From: Gloeotrichia echinulata CP02 | GTDB taxonomy: Bacteria; Cyanobacteriota; Cyanobacteriia; Cyanobacteriales; Nostocaceae | Reading direction: 5' to 3' | Assembly (NCBI GenBank): GCA_038087035.1 | Contig: CP051187.1 | Span: 1,364,001 to 1,428,000, forward strand | DNA length: 64,000 nucleotides | Shown: positions 44,990 through 53,689 of the stretch, in pieces | How the letters are laid out: each line of letters opens with the position of its first letter | Numbering within the stretch: the first letter of the stretch is position 1 | Notes under the pieces: model-generated | What the model saw: the letters and a program-made list of their open reading frames with translations, nothing else | Told to the model about the DNA's origin: nothing | Database searches by the model: none | Translations under genes and position numbers: made by a program

Positions 44990-45063
44990 CGGGATGTGGC
45001 GCAGCTTGGTAGCGCACTTCGTTCGGGACGAAGGGGCCGCTGGTTCGAATCCAGTCATCCCGA
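44990..45063 (+). tRNA. tRNA-Pro(CGG)
   Basis: 74 nt with acceptor stem CGGGATG/CATCCCG, discriminator A, anticodon stem CTTCG/CGAAG with loop TTCGGGA (anticodon CGG at 45,024-45,026) and T-loop GGTTCGAATCC. CCA is not encoded. The first 44 bases are the prophage attR copy, so the 5' half and upstream promoter come from the phage, while the 3' half is original host sequence. Four bases after it the next transposon end begins. Confidence 0.95.
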
Positions 45064-45066
45064 TTT

Positions 45067-45131
45067 TGTACATTCGCGAATTATATGTCGCAATTCGCGA
45101 ATTAGTGTCGTTATTCGCAAATTAATGTCGC
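45067..45131 (+). repeat. transposon left end with three TnsB-like sites
   Basis: TGTACA at 45,067-45,072. Repeat units are ATTCGCGAATTATATGTCGC (45,072-45,091), AATTCGCGAATTAGTGTCG (45,092-45,110) and ATTCGCAAATTAATGTCGC (45,113-45,131), spaced 19-21 bp. More sites here than at the other end fits the left end, which in V-K elements faces the target. Confidence 0.75.
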
Positions 45132-45359
45132 TTGGGCGGTCTTAATGTAGGTAATTTAATTACACTAAGTTTTTCCTATTCGGTAGGGATTTTGCCTTTT
45201 TCTAGCCAGGTTTCAAATTCTGGGTGTTTTCCTACCTGTGCCAATAATTCATTGATAAATGGTGTATTTTTTTACCATCAGTTCCCACAGTTGACGGAGA
45301 GTGTCTTCTTCAGCAACCAAGCGACATTGTTAAAGATAGGCGATCGCATTTTCTCAACT

Positions 45360-48300
45360 TTACGCAGCCCAATCTTTACACAGTAATTCTGCCTGTTGCA
45401 GCACTGTCACCATCGCTTTCTCTTGCTTTTCTGGTGGATAGCCGTATTTTCGCAGTAGACGCTTGACTAATCGCCGGAGGTTAGCTTTGACGCTTTCTTT
45501 CTGTGTCCAGTCGATGGTGACGTTGCGGCGAACTGTATCTACAAGGTCACGAGCGATCGCTCTTAGTGTATCATCGCCTAAAGCACTGACAGAGGTATCA
45601 TTGATATCTAAAGCATCGTAAAAAGCTAGTTCATCTTCCGATAATCCCAGGTTGTCGCCTCGCTTTGTTGCTTCCCGAATTTCCTTTGCTAATTCGATTA
45701 ATTCGCTGATCACCTGGGCAGTTTCGATAGCGCGATTCTGGTATCGTTTAATTGTCTGTTCTAGCATTTCGGCAAAGGAACGGGATTGTACCAAGTTACG
45801 AGGCGATCGCGTTTTGATTTCGTCGTTGATTAATTTCCGCAGCAGTTCTAAAGCTAGGTGGCGTTGGGGTAGTTGGCGGATATCTGCTAAAAATTCATCG
45901 GAAAGGATGGAAATATCAGGATTTTTCACTCCAGCAGCAGCGAAAATATCTACCACCGCATCACTCGCAACAGCGTTAGAGACAATTTGGCGAATTGCGG
46001 TATCTAAATCTTCTGGACTTTTACCCCCATTTGTGGTATGCTTCACGAAAGCACCCCGAATAGCTTGGAATAAACCGACTTCATCCCGAATTTTTATAGC
46101 TTCATCACTGGAACTGCATAAAGCAAAGGCTTTGGCTAATTCGTTCACTGCTTGGATAAATTCTTGTTGTCCATCTTCGAGTTCGAGAATATGATCCATT
46201 GCGGCGGGGATGATGGTTACACGTTGGGTTACAGTACCTGTAAAGAACAGCGAATAATCGAAACCGTCTAACATTGCTGTGACGTTTTCATATTTTGATA
46301 ACATTAAGGCGATCGCTTGTGCTTGAGGAATGCCAGTTTCACCTTGACTGTCAGCAGTATAATCTCTCAGGGCTGCTGTGAGTTGATCAGCAATGCCCAA
46401 GTAGTCTACAACTAAACCGCCTGGTTTGTCTTTGAAGACGCGGTTAACTCTGGCGATGGCTTGCATTAACCCATGACCACGCATTGGTTTATCTATATAT
46501 ATAGTGTGCAAACATGGCGCATCAAATCCTGTTAGCCACATATCCCGGACAATTGCCAATTTCATCGCGTCATGTTCATTTTTGAACCGCTTTGCTAATG
46601 CTTTGTGTCTGGATTTATTGCGGATATGGGGTTGAAATTCTAGAGAATCAGCTGCGGAACCAGTCATTACAACTTTCAGGATTCCTTTGTCGTCGTCGGG
46701 ATGATGCCAATCAGGGCGAATTTCGATAATTGCATCGTACAAATCGACGCAAATCTGACGACTCATACAGACAATCATTGCCTTACCATCGATAATTTCT
46801 TGGCGATGTTCAAAATGTTCTACAATGTCTTGAGCAACTAAAGAAATGCGTTTTTCTGCACCTACCAAAGCTGCTAATCTTGCCCATTTAGTTTTTAACT
46901 GTTCTCTAGTTGACTCTTCCTCACCTTCGGTAATTTCTTCAAATTCTGGGTCAATCTGAGGACGTTCTGATTCTTCCAGTTCCAGTTTTGCCATGCGTCC
47001 TTCATAATAAATACGGACTGTGGCTTCATCCTCAACTGCTCTTTGAATATCGTAAATATCAATATAATTACCAAATATTGCTCGTGTATTAATATCAGTT
47101 GATTCTATGGGAGTTCCTGTAAAGCCAATAAATGAGGCGTTAGGTAAAGCATCTCTTAAATGTTTTGCAAAGCCATAAACAATATAACTATCACTTTCAT
47201 CTTGATTTGTGACTACACGCGCTTCTAAACCGTATTGACTACGGTGTGCTTCATCAGCAATCACAATGATGTTGCGACGGGGTGAAAGTTCGGGGTATTT
47301 TTGCTTTGGTTCTGGTGCGAATTTCTGAATCGTGGTAAAGACAACCCCACCAGATGAAACTTGTAAAAGTTCTGTTAAATTTTCCCTATCTTGAGCTTGG
47401 ACTGGGTTCTGGCGCAGCAAGTCAGAACAGTAAGCAAAGGTGTTAAATAATTGGTCGTCTAAATCATTGCGGTCTGTGATAATTACCAGAGTGGGGTTTG
47501 CCATTTCTGGATTTTGGATGATTTTTCCGGCGTAGAATGCCATTGTTAAACTCTTTCCGCTACCTTGAGTGTGCCACACTACACCCACACGTTTATCACC
47601 TTGGGGTGATGTCGCTATCACAGTACGTTCAATGGCTTTATTGACTGCATGGAATTGATGGTAGCCTGCCATTTTTTTAGTAATGTCGCTACCGTCTACT
47701 TCAAAAGCTATGAAGTGTTTAATTAAGTCGATAAATCGGCTTTTTGCAAATATACCTTTAATTAAAACTTCTAATTCTGCGAATTTTTTAGGGGCAATTT
47801 CTTCGCCATCAATTGTGCGCCAAGGCATGAACCTTTCCCAGTCGGCGGTCAGGGTTCCGACTCTGGCCTCTGTACCGTCGGAAACTACGAGAATTTCGTT
47901 ATAAAGAAATAAACTAGGGATATCTTGTTTATAGGTTTGGAGTTGGTTAAATGCGCCTTTAATTGTGGCATTTTCGGTGGCTGGATTTTTAAGTTCAATT
48001 ACGCCTAAAGGTAAGCCGTTGATGAAAACTACTACATCAGGGCGGCGTTCTTTTTTATTTTCAATAACAGTAAATTGATTAACTACTAGCCAGTCGTTAT
48101 TATCTGGGTTGGTAAAGTCGATAATTTTAACTTGGTCGTAGACAATTCTTTCTGATGTTTGGTACTCGACATCTACGCCATCGGTGAGGAATTTGTGGAA
48201 GCGGCGGTTATTTTCAAATAAGTTGGGGGTTTCGCTGCGGGTAATTTTGCGAATCGCTTCTTCGATAGCGTCGGCGGGAATTTGGGGGTTAATTGTTGCT

Positions 48301-48467
48301 AGGGAAGAACGCAGGCGGGTAATTAATACAACATCAGCATAGGTTTGGCGTTCCGCGTTGGGTTCTTCGGGGGCGATTTCTGAGGCGTTGAGGGTAGTGT
48401 AGTTTAACTCTTCAAACCATTCTAGGGTAGCAAGCTCAAGAATTTCTTCATCGATATTGTTAATCAT
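45360..48467 (-). CDS. hsdR: type I restriction enzyme, R subunit
   Basis: 1035 residues. The PD-ExK nuclease site is RRPDVVVFINGLPLGVIELK (about 135-160). The helicase motor has Walker A WHTQGSGKSLTMAF, the DEAH box VIADEAHRSQYG, motif III GFTGTPIES and RVNRVFKDKPGGLVVDY near motif VI. The C-terminal helical part contacts HsdM. Full length, no damage. The start overlaps the stop of the HEPN-motif gene by four bases (ATGA), indicating translational coupling. It cleaves unmodified DNA after ATP-driven translocation. Confidence 0.96.
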   Translation of the reverse strand: MINNIDEEILELATLEWFEELNYTTLNASEIAPEEPNAERQTYADVVLITRLRSSLATINPQIPADAIEEAIRKITRSETPNLFENNRRFHKFLTDGVDVEYQTSERIVYDQVKIIDFTNPDNNDWLVVNQFTVIENKKERRPDVVVFINGLPLGVIELKNPATENATIKGAFNQLQTYKQDIPSLFLYNEILVVSDGTEARVGTLTADWERFMPWRTIDGEEIAPKKFAELEVLIKGIFAKSRFIDLIKHFIAFEVDGSDITKKMAGYHQFHAVNKAIERTVIATSPQGDKRVGVVWHTQGSGKSLTMAFYAGKIIQNPEMANPTLVIITDRNDLDDQLFNTFAYCSDLLRQNPVQAQDRENLTELLQVSSGGVVFTTIQKFAPEPKQKYPELSPRRNIIVIADEAHRSQYGLEARVVTNQDESDSYIVYGFAKHLRDALPNASFIGFTGTPIESTDINTRAIFGNYIDIYDIQRAVEDEATVRIYYEGRMAKLELEESERPQIDPEFEEITEGEEESTREQLKTKWARLAALVGAEKRISLVAQDIVEHFEHRQEIIDGKAMIVCMSRQICVDLYDAIIEIRPDWHHPDDDKGILKVVMTGSAADSLEFQPHIRNKSRHKALAKRFKNEHDAMKLAIVRDMWLTGFDAPCLHTIYIDKPMRGHGLMQAIARVNRVFKDKPGGLVVDYLGIADQLTAALRDYTADSQGETGIPQAQAIALMLSKYENVTAMLDGFDYSLFFTGTVTQRVTIIPAAMDHILELEDGQQEFIQAVNELAKAFALCSSSDEAIKIRDEVGLFQAIRGAFVKHTTNGGKSPEDLDTAIRQIVSNAVASDAVVDIFAAAGVKNPDISILSDEFLADIRQLPQRHLALELLRKLINDEIKTRSPRNLVQSRSFAEMLEQTIKRYQNRAIETAQVISELIELAKEIREATKRGDNLGLSEDELAFYDALDINDTSVSALGDDTLRAIARDLVDTVRRNVTIDWTQKESVKANLRRLVKRLLRKYGYPPEKQEKAMVTVLQQAELLCKDWAA

Positions 48468-49603
48468 GCAGATTTTCCTCCTGTCTTACCAGACAAATCA
48501 GGAAGTAATAATCGTAGCTCCTCAGTTGCAGTTTTAAAGTCTGCTTTGAATTCATCTTCAGCAATCTCAATTTCTCCAAAACCCCCTATGAGTTCATAAA
48601 ATAGTTGTAGATTAGATTCTTCACCTTTTTTTCTTTTATAAAAACATAATCTTGTATAATTACCTGTTTCATCTTTTTTAAAATAAGTGAAAGGCGAGAT
48701 GCTGTAAAGATGACTCTCATATTTCACTAATATAGTTTGATCATTTAAATAAGAGCTAACAGATATTAATTGCTCTTTAGTGAGAATAGTCTTTTCAAAA
48801 GTCCGATTGAGTGAACTGCCTTTAAACTCTTCATGTCGAAATTCGAGAATATTATTTAATTGCCCAACATAACGCATTAAAGTTGCATTCTTTAACTCTT
48901 CAATATCTTTAAAAATAGAAATAATATTGTCATAATGCTGAAAAATAATTTGACGACATTGTTCATTAGATTTTGCACTTCCATGAGCAAAATCATTTCT
49001 CACTGCCTGTAAGTCACTTAATTTTTCTATTGCTTTCATAGGTATTATCTTTATACAAGATAAATTATAGTTATTATCTAAAGCTAGTTTAATTAATTGT
49101 TCTATTACTGACAACTTATCGTGGTAAGTATCCGATACTAGTTGCTTATGCCTAATAGCAGTTTCTTTCATTGGTAAATTTAGACATCTAAATTCTCCTA
49201 CAACCATTGAATATAACAAACAGATTATTGATTCCCATGTGTCACGTAACAAAAGTAGGCGTTGCTGCTCATTCTCATAACCTTTCTCAAATCTATAAAA
49301 ATTATAAGCAATTGGCGTAGGAAAATCATAAAAAATAGTTTCTTTTAAGTCTTCTACTTCTTGATCTCTAAACTGCTTTAATGCCAAACGATAAGTTTCT
49401 GGCTCCATTAAAAATAGAATCTTGCTGGGTTGAAAGGAAGCATCACATATTGTTACTAAATCATATTCTTCATCTATGGATTGGTTGAAATCAGGATTAT
49501 TTTCATATCTTAATTCAGGTAAAGTTTCGCTATACCCTACTGGAAAATCGACAGTACTACCCGCCAATATGCTTTTACTAATTTCGGTGTTTTCTAATGT
49601 CAT
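48464..49603 (-). CDS. HEPN-motif protein inside the R-M operon
   Basis: 379 residues, unknown overall. A helical core (about 115-250) ends with AVRNDFAHGSAKSNEQ, an R-x4-H motif (Arg202-His207) as in HEPN ribonucleases. The C-terminal part (about 290-360) is beta-rich (ILVKYESHLYSISPFTYFKK). It overlaps hsdS upstream and hsdR downstream by four bases each, so it is co-expressed with the R-M genes. A role as a fail-safe RNase triggered when restriction is defeated, or as an accessory fold without activity, are both possible. I see no nucleotidyltransferase partner. Confidence 0.6.
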   Translation of the reverse strand: MTLENTEISKSILAGSTVDFPVGYSETLPELRYENNPDFNQSIDEEYDLVTICDASFQPSKILFLMEPETYRLALKQFRDQEVEDLKETIFYDFPTPIAYNFYRFEKGYENEQQRLLLLRDTWESIICLLYSMVVGEFRCLNLPMKETAIRHKQLVSDTYHDKLSVIEQLIKLALDNNYNLSCIKIIPMKAIEKLSDLQAVRNDFAHGSAKSNEQCRQIIFQHYDNIISIFKDIEELKNATLMRYVGQLNNILEFRHEEFKGSSLNRTFEKTILTKEQLISVSSYLNDQTILVKYESHLYSISPFTYFKKDETGNYTRLCFYKRKKGEESNLQLFYELIGGFGEIEIAEDEFKADFKTATEELRLLLPDLSGKTGGKSA

Positions 49604-50865
49604 ATTGAATTTTCTACAAAAATTTCACGGTCCCTAACTTGAATTTGCCCTGATAGTATCTGTGGTAATAAAGAATCACGAATAGCAGCAAGCATGAGAG
49701 ATTCTTTTTCATTAGCACCAATTTTGTCCTCAAGATTTCTAAGGACAGAAGCAATAGCCTTTTGTTCGGGAAAGGGTGGAATAGCCAGAAGAACCTCACG
49801 CAGTTCACTTTGGCGTATTCCAAAAACTGTTGTACCAGTTGCTCTTGCGTGGAGTTGGTCTTGTACGAATGAAGATTGCATTAAAAACTTTAAATAAGTA
49901 TTGTCTAGTATTCCAGGTTTACCACGAAGCGTTATTAACCTTTGAGCCAATGCAACTTTTCGTCCATCAAGTTGTGCAATTTCTCCTAGTGGAGCTTCAG
50001 TAGTCATAACAACATCGCCAGATTCTGGAAATCCCCGCCTCATCCAAGAATGATAGTCTTCTAATGCAATATATTCTTCTGGTTGATTAATTCGTCCATT
50101 TTTAACAATTTTTGCTGTAATTAGAGGTATACCTGAAGTCGTTTTTTTAGGGGTTTTACCTCGGTAATCAATAATTTCTGCCATACATTCCTCTAATGGC
50201 AATATTTGCCAATTTTCAGGAAAGTTATTTTCTTGAAACCAAGAATTAAAAATAGTCCACGCTATGTTTTCCAGCGTCTGGTTCATCTCCCGGTTCAGTT
50301 CGATTTTATTGTCTAATGTGCCGAGGATGTGGGCGATCGCTTTTTGTTCAGGGAGGGGAGGAATTACAAAAGGGAGTGCTGATAAAATTGATGTGTTTAA
50401 GTTCGGCATGGTAGCACCAACAGCATGGCGAACTATCCACCCACGAACACTAGGATGACCTAAATAGTAAGATGCATACAAAGGGTCAACTTCACTGTTT
50501 CCAAATCTAACCCGAAGACAACCAGTACCGCAAAGCCAACCATCTTCTTCTGTACGAATTAAAGCTCGACGTTCAACATCACCACGTCTACTATAAACAA
50601 TATCTCCTTTTTTTACTAAATAACGGCTGAGTCTTGCTGCATCTTCTGAAGTAATACGCGCAATTCCTTCTGTCAAAACACGGTTATCACCAATGTTTTG
50701 GGGCATTATTGATGGAATACCAAAAGGTACGTAATCAGAGGCGTGTAATTGACTTCCAAATGGACCTGTTTGGATGTTTCCGCCACCTTTTTTGCAGGAT
50801 TCACCGAGTGTAGTTACTTTCCAATGCAGAGGTAGGCAACTGAATAAAGATTCAACCATAATCAC
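49600..50865 (-). CDS. hsdS: type I restriction enzyme, specificity subunit
   Basis: 421 residues; start GTG 50865, or ATG two codons later. Two target-recognition domains are each followed by a conserved helix: IPPLPEQKAIAHILGTLDNK (about 170-195) and IPPFPEQKAIASVLRNLEDK (about 365-390). The repeated PEQKAIA signature and the two-fold layout are typical. The two TRDs determine a bipartite DNA target that cannot be predicted here. It overlaps the HEPN-motif gene start by four bases and follows the DUF1016 gene after 52 bp. Confidence 0.95.
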   Translation of the reverse strand: MIMVESLFSCLPLHWKVTTLGESCKKGGGNIQTGPFGSQLHASDYVPFGIPSIMPQNIGDNRVLTEGIARITSEDAARLSRYLVKKGDIVYSRRGDVERRALIRTEEDGWLCGTGCLRVRFGNSEVDPLYASYYLGHPSVRGWIVRHAVGATMPNLNTSILSALPFVIPPLPEQKAIAHILGTLDNKIELNREMNQTLENIAWTIFNSWFQENNFPENWQILPLEECMAEIIDYRGKTPKKTTSGIPLITAKIVKNGRINQPEEYIALEDYHSWMRRGFPESGDVVMTTEAPLGEIAQLDGRKVALAQRLITLRGKPGILDNTYLKFLMQSSFVQDQLHARATGTTVFGIRQSELREVLLAIPPFPEQKAIASVLRNLEDKIGANEKESLMLAAIRDSLLPQILSGQIQVRDREIFVENSI

Positions 50866-50917
50866 TTAAATAAAATCACTTAATACTTTATTTCCTAATT
50901 TATTGAATAGTTTTAAA

Positions 50918-51964
50918 TCATTCTTGATCCTCAACTTCCACAGATAAAGCCTCTAATTCAGCCTCCAATTGCTCAATTGTCGGTAAACTTCCTTGTAATT
51001 GTTCCGGTAGAGTATCCCGTAGCTGATAAGTTGAAACTCCAATTGGTTTATTCATTTCCCGCAGAGCATATTCTACAATTGTTTGATTCTTCGTCTTACA
51101 TAAAATCATGCCAATAGTTGGTTGATCATCTGGATGACGCAATAAATCATCGACAGCCGAAACGTAAAAACTCATCTTTCCCGAAAATTCCGGTTGAAAA
51201 TCTTCAATCTTCAAATCAATAACCACATAACAGCGTAAATGCAAATGATAAAATAATAAATCTATATAAAAATCTTTGTTTCCCACCTCCAAGTGATATT
51301 GGCTGCCAACAAAGGCAAAACCAACCCCTAATTCCAATAAGAAATCACGAATATGTTGTATTAAAGCTTTTTCTAGCTCACGTTCTTGCGCTTCTTTTCC
51401 TAAACTGAGAAAGTCAAAGTTATAAGGGTCTTTTAATAATTGTTGTGCTAATTCAGATTGTGGTTTGGGTAGGGTATTTTCAAAGTTGGTAGTAGCCTTA
51501 CCTTGACGATGATATAATCCACTTTCTATCTGATGTACTAATACATTTCTACTCCAGCCATTTTCTATAGTTTTTTGGACGTACCATAGCTTTGCTGAAG
51601 CATCTTTGACAGCATCCAAAATACGAATGTTATGTCCCCACGGAATTTGTCCAACAAGTTGTTGGACAATTTGTTCATCAGGATAAGCTTCTGCAAAAGC
51701 CCTCATATAAAGTAGGTTTGTACGTGAAAATCCCTTCATATCTGGGAAAGCTGCTTTTAAATCTCTGGCGAGACGTTCGATAACTTTTGCACCCCATCCC
51801 TGTTGCTGCTGTCGTGTAATAATTTCCCGTCCAATTTGCCAATAAAGTAATACTAACTCACGATTAACAGACAAAGCTGCTTTAACTTGGGCGCTGCGTA
51901 TGCGTTCTTTTAATTCCCGTAAAAAGTCATCATAGCCATCCATTGGTAATAACTTATCCGCCAT
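50918..51964 (-). CDS. DUF1016/YhcG PD-(D/E)XK nuclease-family protein
   Basis: 348 residues. The N-terminal DUF1016_N region (LLYWQIGREIITRQQQQGWG, MRAFAEAYPDEQIVQQLVGQIPWGHN) and the C-terminal nuclease-like part (YHLEVGNKDFYIDLLFYHL then RCYVVIDLKIEDFQPEF) match YhcG. The YIDLLFYH Asp and VIDLK (D-x-K) are the PD-(D/E)XK positions. The start overlaps the hsdM stop by 11 bp. YhcG-type genes are frequent passengers in type I R-M loci and are thought to help assembly or act as extra nuclease; the exact job is unknown. Confidence 0.88.
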   Translation of the reverse strand: MADKLLPMDGYDDFLRELKERIRSAQVKAALSVNRELVLLYWQIGREIITRQQQQGWGAKVIERLARDLKAAFPDMKGFSRTNLLYMRAFAEAYPDEQIVQQLVGQIPWGHNIRILDAVKDASAKLWYVQKTIENGWSRNVLVHQIESGLYHRQGKATTNFENTLPKPQSELAQQLLKDPYNFDFLSLGKEAQERELEKALIQHIRDFLLELGVGFAFVGSQYHLEVGNKDFYIDLLFYHLHLRCYVVIDLKIEDFQPEFSGKMSFYVSAVDDLLRHPDDQPTIGMILCKTKNQTIVEYALREMNKPIGVSTYQLRDTLPEQLQGSLPTIEQLEAELEALSVEVEDQE

Positions 51965-53516
51965 ACCCCAACCCGCGTAAATTCTCTTTTATTATCGCTT
52001 CCAACCTCGCCGACTCCTCAAACTGCTTTTGCAACTTCTTTGTCAAATGCAGCATTTTCTCATCAAACGCCTCATCATCATCTTCTACTTCCTCTGCTCC
52101 CACATAACGCCCCGGTGTGAGAACATAACCGTGAGTTTTAATATCATCTAACTTGGCACTCTTACAAAAACCTGGGATATCTTCATACTTACCCGCTTCT
52201 TTCTCGCCCCGCCAAGCATGGTAAGTTTGAGAAATTCTGGCTATCTCTTCCTCGGTCAGTTCTCGGTGTACTCGGTCAATTAACACGCCCATCTTTCGCG
52301 CATCTATAAATAATGTTTCCCCAGTGCGGTTACGAAACTTGCCATTTTTCTTATTTTTAGCCACAAACCACAGACAAGCGGGAATTTGGGTGTTGTAAAA
52401 TAATTGCCCAGGCAATGCCACCATACAATCAACTAAATCGCCATCAATAATGGCTTGGCGAATATCACCTTCCCCAGACTGGTTAGAACTCATGGAACCA
52501 TTCGCCAATACAAAACCAGCAATACCATTGGGTGCTAAATGGTAAATCATCTGCTGTACCCAACCATAGTTAGCATTACCTACAGGTGGTGTACCATATT
52601 GCCAACGGGTATCTTCCCGCAATCTCTCCCCGCCCCAATCGCTCATGTTAAATGGGGGATTCGCCAGGATAAAATCAGCCTTGAGGTCTTTGTGCAAGTC
52701 ATTGTGGAAAGTATCAGCGTTGTGTGTGCCAATATTCCCATCAATTCCGCGAATTGCCAAATTCATCTTGCACAGTTTCCAAGTTGTCGGGTTGGATTCT
52801 TGCCCATAAATGGAAATATCGCCAATTTTTCCCCCATGCGCTTCGACAAACTTTTCCGACTGCACAAACATTCCCCCAGAACCGCAACAGGGGTCATAAA
52901 TCCGCCCTTTGTAGGGTTCAATCATTTCTACTAACAACTGCACCACACAACGCGGTGTATAAAATTGTCCGCCTCTCTTCCCTTCCGCAGTGGCGAACTG
53001 TCCCAAAAAATACTCGTAAACTCGCCCCAAAATGTCTTTAGAACGGCTGGCTTCATCTCCCAAGCCAATTTTGCTAATCAGGTCAATGATTTCTCCCAGC
53101 AGTTGTTTATCTAGGGCTGGCTTATTGTAATCTTTGGGTAATACGCCTTTGAGTGATGGGTTTTCCTTCTCAATGGCATCCATCGCCTCATCTAGCAGTT
53201 TGCCAATGCTTGGTTGTTTGGCATTAGCTTGTAAATATGACCACCGCGCCTCTTTAGGAACCCAGAAAACATTCTCCGCTGTGTACTCGTCGCGGTCTTC
53301 CGGGTCAGCGTGAGCTTGCTGTGAATAGATGTCGTAAAGTTCACTGAAGGCATCGGAAATATACTTAAGGAAAATCAACCCTAAAACAACGTGCTTGTAC
53401 TCCGCTGCGTCCATGTGACCCCGCTGCTTATCCGCAGCTAGCCACAGGGCTTGTTCAAAGCCTAATGTTGCCCCATTGCCGTTATTCTGTTCGGTTTTTT
53501 TCTGACCACGAGCCAC
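51954..53516 (-). CDS. hsdM: type I restriction enzyme, methyltransferase subunit
   Basis: 520 residues. The AdoMet motif I is IYDPCCGSGGMFVQS and the catalytic motif IV is ILANPPFNMSDW (N-P-P-F), giving N6-adenine methylation. The N-terminal helical HsdM_N domain (ALWLAADKQRGHMDAAEYKH) is present. First gene of the minus-strand operon, about 60 bp inside the transposon right end. The promoter must lie in the short 53,517-53,600 stretch or be provided from within the transposon end. Confidence 0.96.
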   Translation of the reverse strand: MARGQKKTEQNNGNGATLGFEQALWLAADKQRGHMDAAEYKHVVLGLIFLKYISDAFSELYDIYSQQAHADPEDRDEYTAENVFWVPKEARWSYLQANAKQPSIGKLLDEAMDAIEKENPSLKGVLPKDYNKPALDKQLLGEIIDLISKIGLGDEASRSKDILGRVYEYFLGQFATAEGKRGGQFYTPRCVVQLLVEMIEPYKGRIYDPCCGSGGMFVQSEKFVEAHGGKIGDISIYGQESNPTTWKLCKMNLAIRGIDGNIGTHNADTFHNDLHKDLKADFILANPPFNMSDWGGERLREDTRWQYGTPPVGNANYGWVQQMIYHLAPNGIAGFVLANGSMSSNQSGEGDIRQAIIDGDLVDCMVALPGQLFYNTQIPACLWFVAKNKKNGKFRNRTGETLFIDARKMGVLIDRVHRELTEEEIARISQTYHAWRGEKEAGKYEDIPGFCKSAKLDDIKTHGYVLTPGRYVGAEEVEDDDEAFDEKMLHLTKKLQKQFEESARLEAIIKENLRGLGYGG

Positions 53517-53572
53517 TAAGTAATACTCCCTTAAGTAAAATCTCTTCTAATGCGAGTTAATACCAAGTTTAA

Positions 53573-53622
53573 TAGGTCAAGACATGATTTGCGAATTGCG
53601 ACATATAATTTGCTAATGTACA
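53573..53622 (-). repeat. transposon right end with two TnsB-like sites
   Basis: Read on the minus strand it begins TGTACATTAGCAAATTATAT, then GTCGCAATTCGCAAATCATG and TCTTGACCT. TGTACA occupies 53,617-53,622 in inverse orientation to the left end. It lies about 60 bp beyond the hsdM start. Confidence 0.75.
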
Positions 53623-53689
53623 GTTGTATTGTAAAATACTCTATATTACTCTACATTCTCCCAATCTGGGAATACAGCCATGAATTATC

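Larger units (their letters stand above)
23710..45033. mobile_element. prophage integrated in tRNA-Pro(CGG)
   Basis: Bounded by identical 44-bp repeats of the tRNA-Pro 5' half (23,710-23,753 and 44,990-45,033), giving a 21,280-bp unit. Integrase lies beside attL. Base composition is visibly more AT-rich than the host and HIP1 octamers are absent from most of it. It contains a polymerase, antirepressor and ribbon-helix-helix early genes on the minus strand and a complete portal-capsid-terminase set on the plus strand. No tape measure, tail tube, endolysin, helicase or primase is recognisable. Two insertion sequences (IS200/IS605 in the fibre gene, IS630 after it) account for about 3.2 kb, so the ancestral genome was about 18 kb. 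Confidence 0.9.
45067..53622. mobile_element. non-autonomous CAST/Tn7-like transposon carrying a type I R-M locus
   Basis: Starts TGTACATTCGCGAATTATAT and ends with the inverse of TGTACATTAGCAAATTATAT. Each end carries repeated A-T-T-C-G-C-[AG]-A-A-T-T-x-x-T-G-T-C-G-type units, three at left and two at right, as in type V-K CRISPR-associated transposons. It lies four bases downstream of a tRNA, the known homing site of these elements. No tnsB, tnsC, tniQ, cas12k or CRISPR repeat is inside; the cargo is five minus-strand R-M genes. Target duplication is not seen (GATTT versus GTTGT), so one flank may be rearranged. Confidence 0.65.

Noticed and set aside
45067..53622. R-M island as part of the tRNA-integrated prophage
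   Set aside because: The 44-bp attachment repeats end at 45,033, before the R-M genes, and this region has its own inverted ends and host-like codon use.
45062..53627. 5-bp target duplication for the CAST-like element
   Set aside because: The left flank GATTT and right flank GTTGT differ at two positions, so a duplication cannot be claimed.
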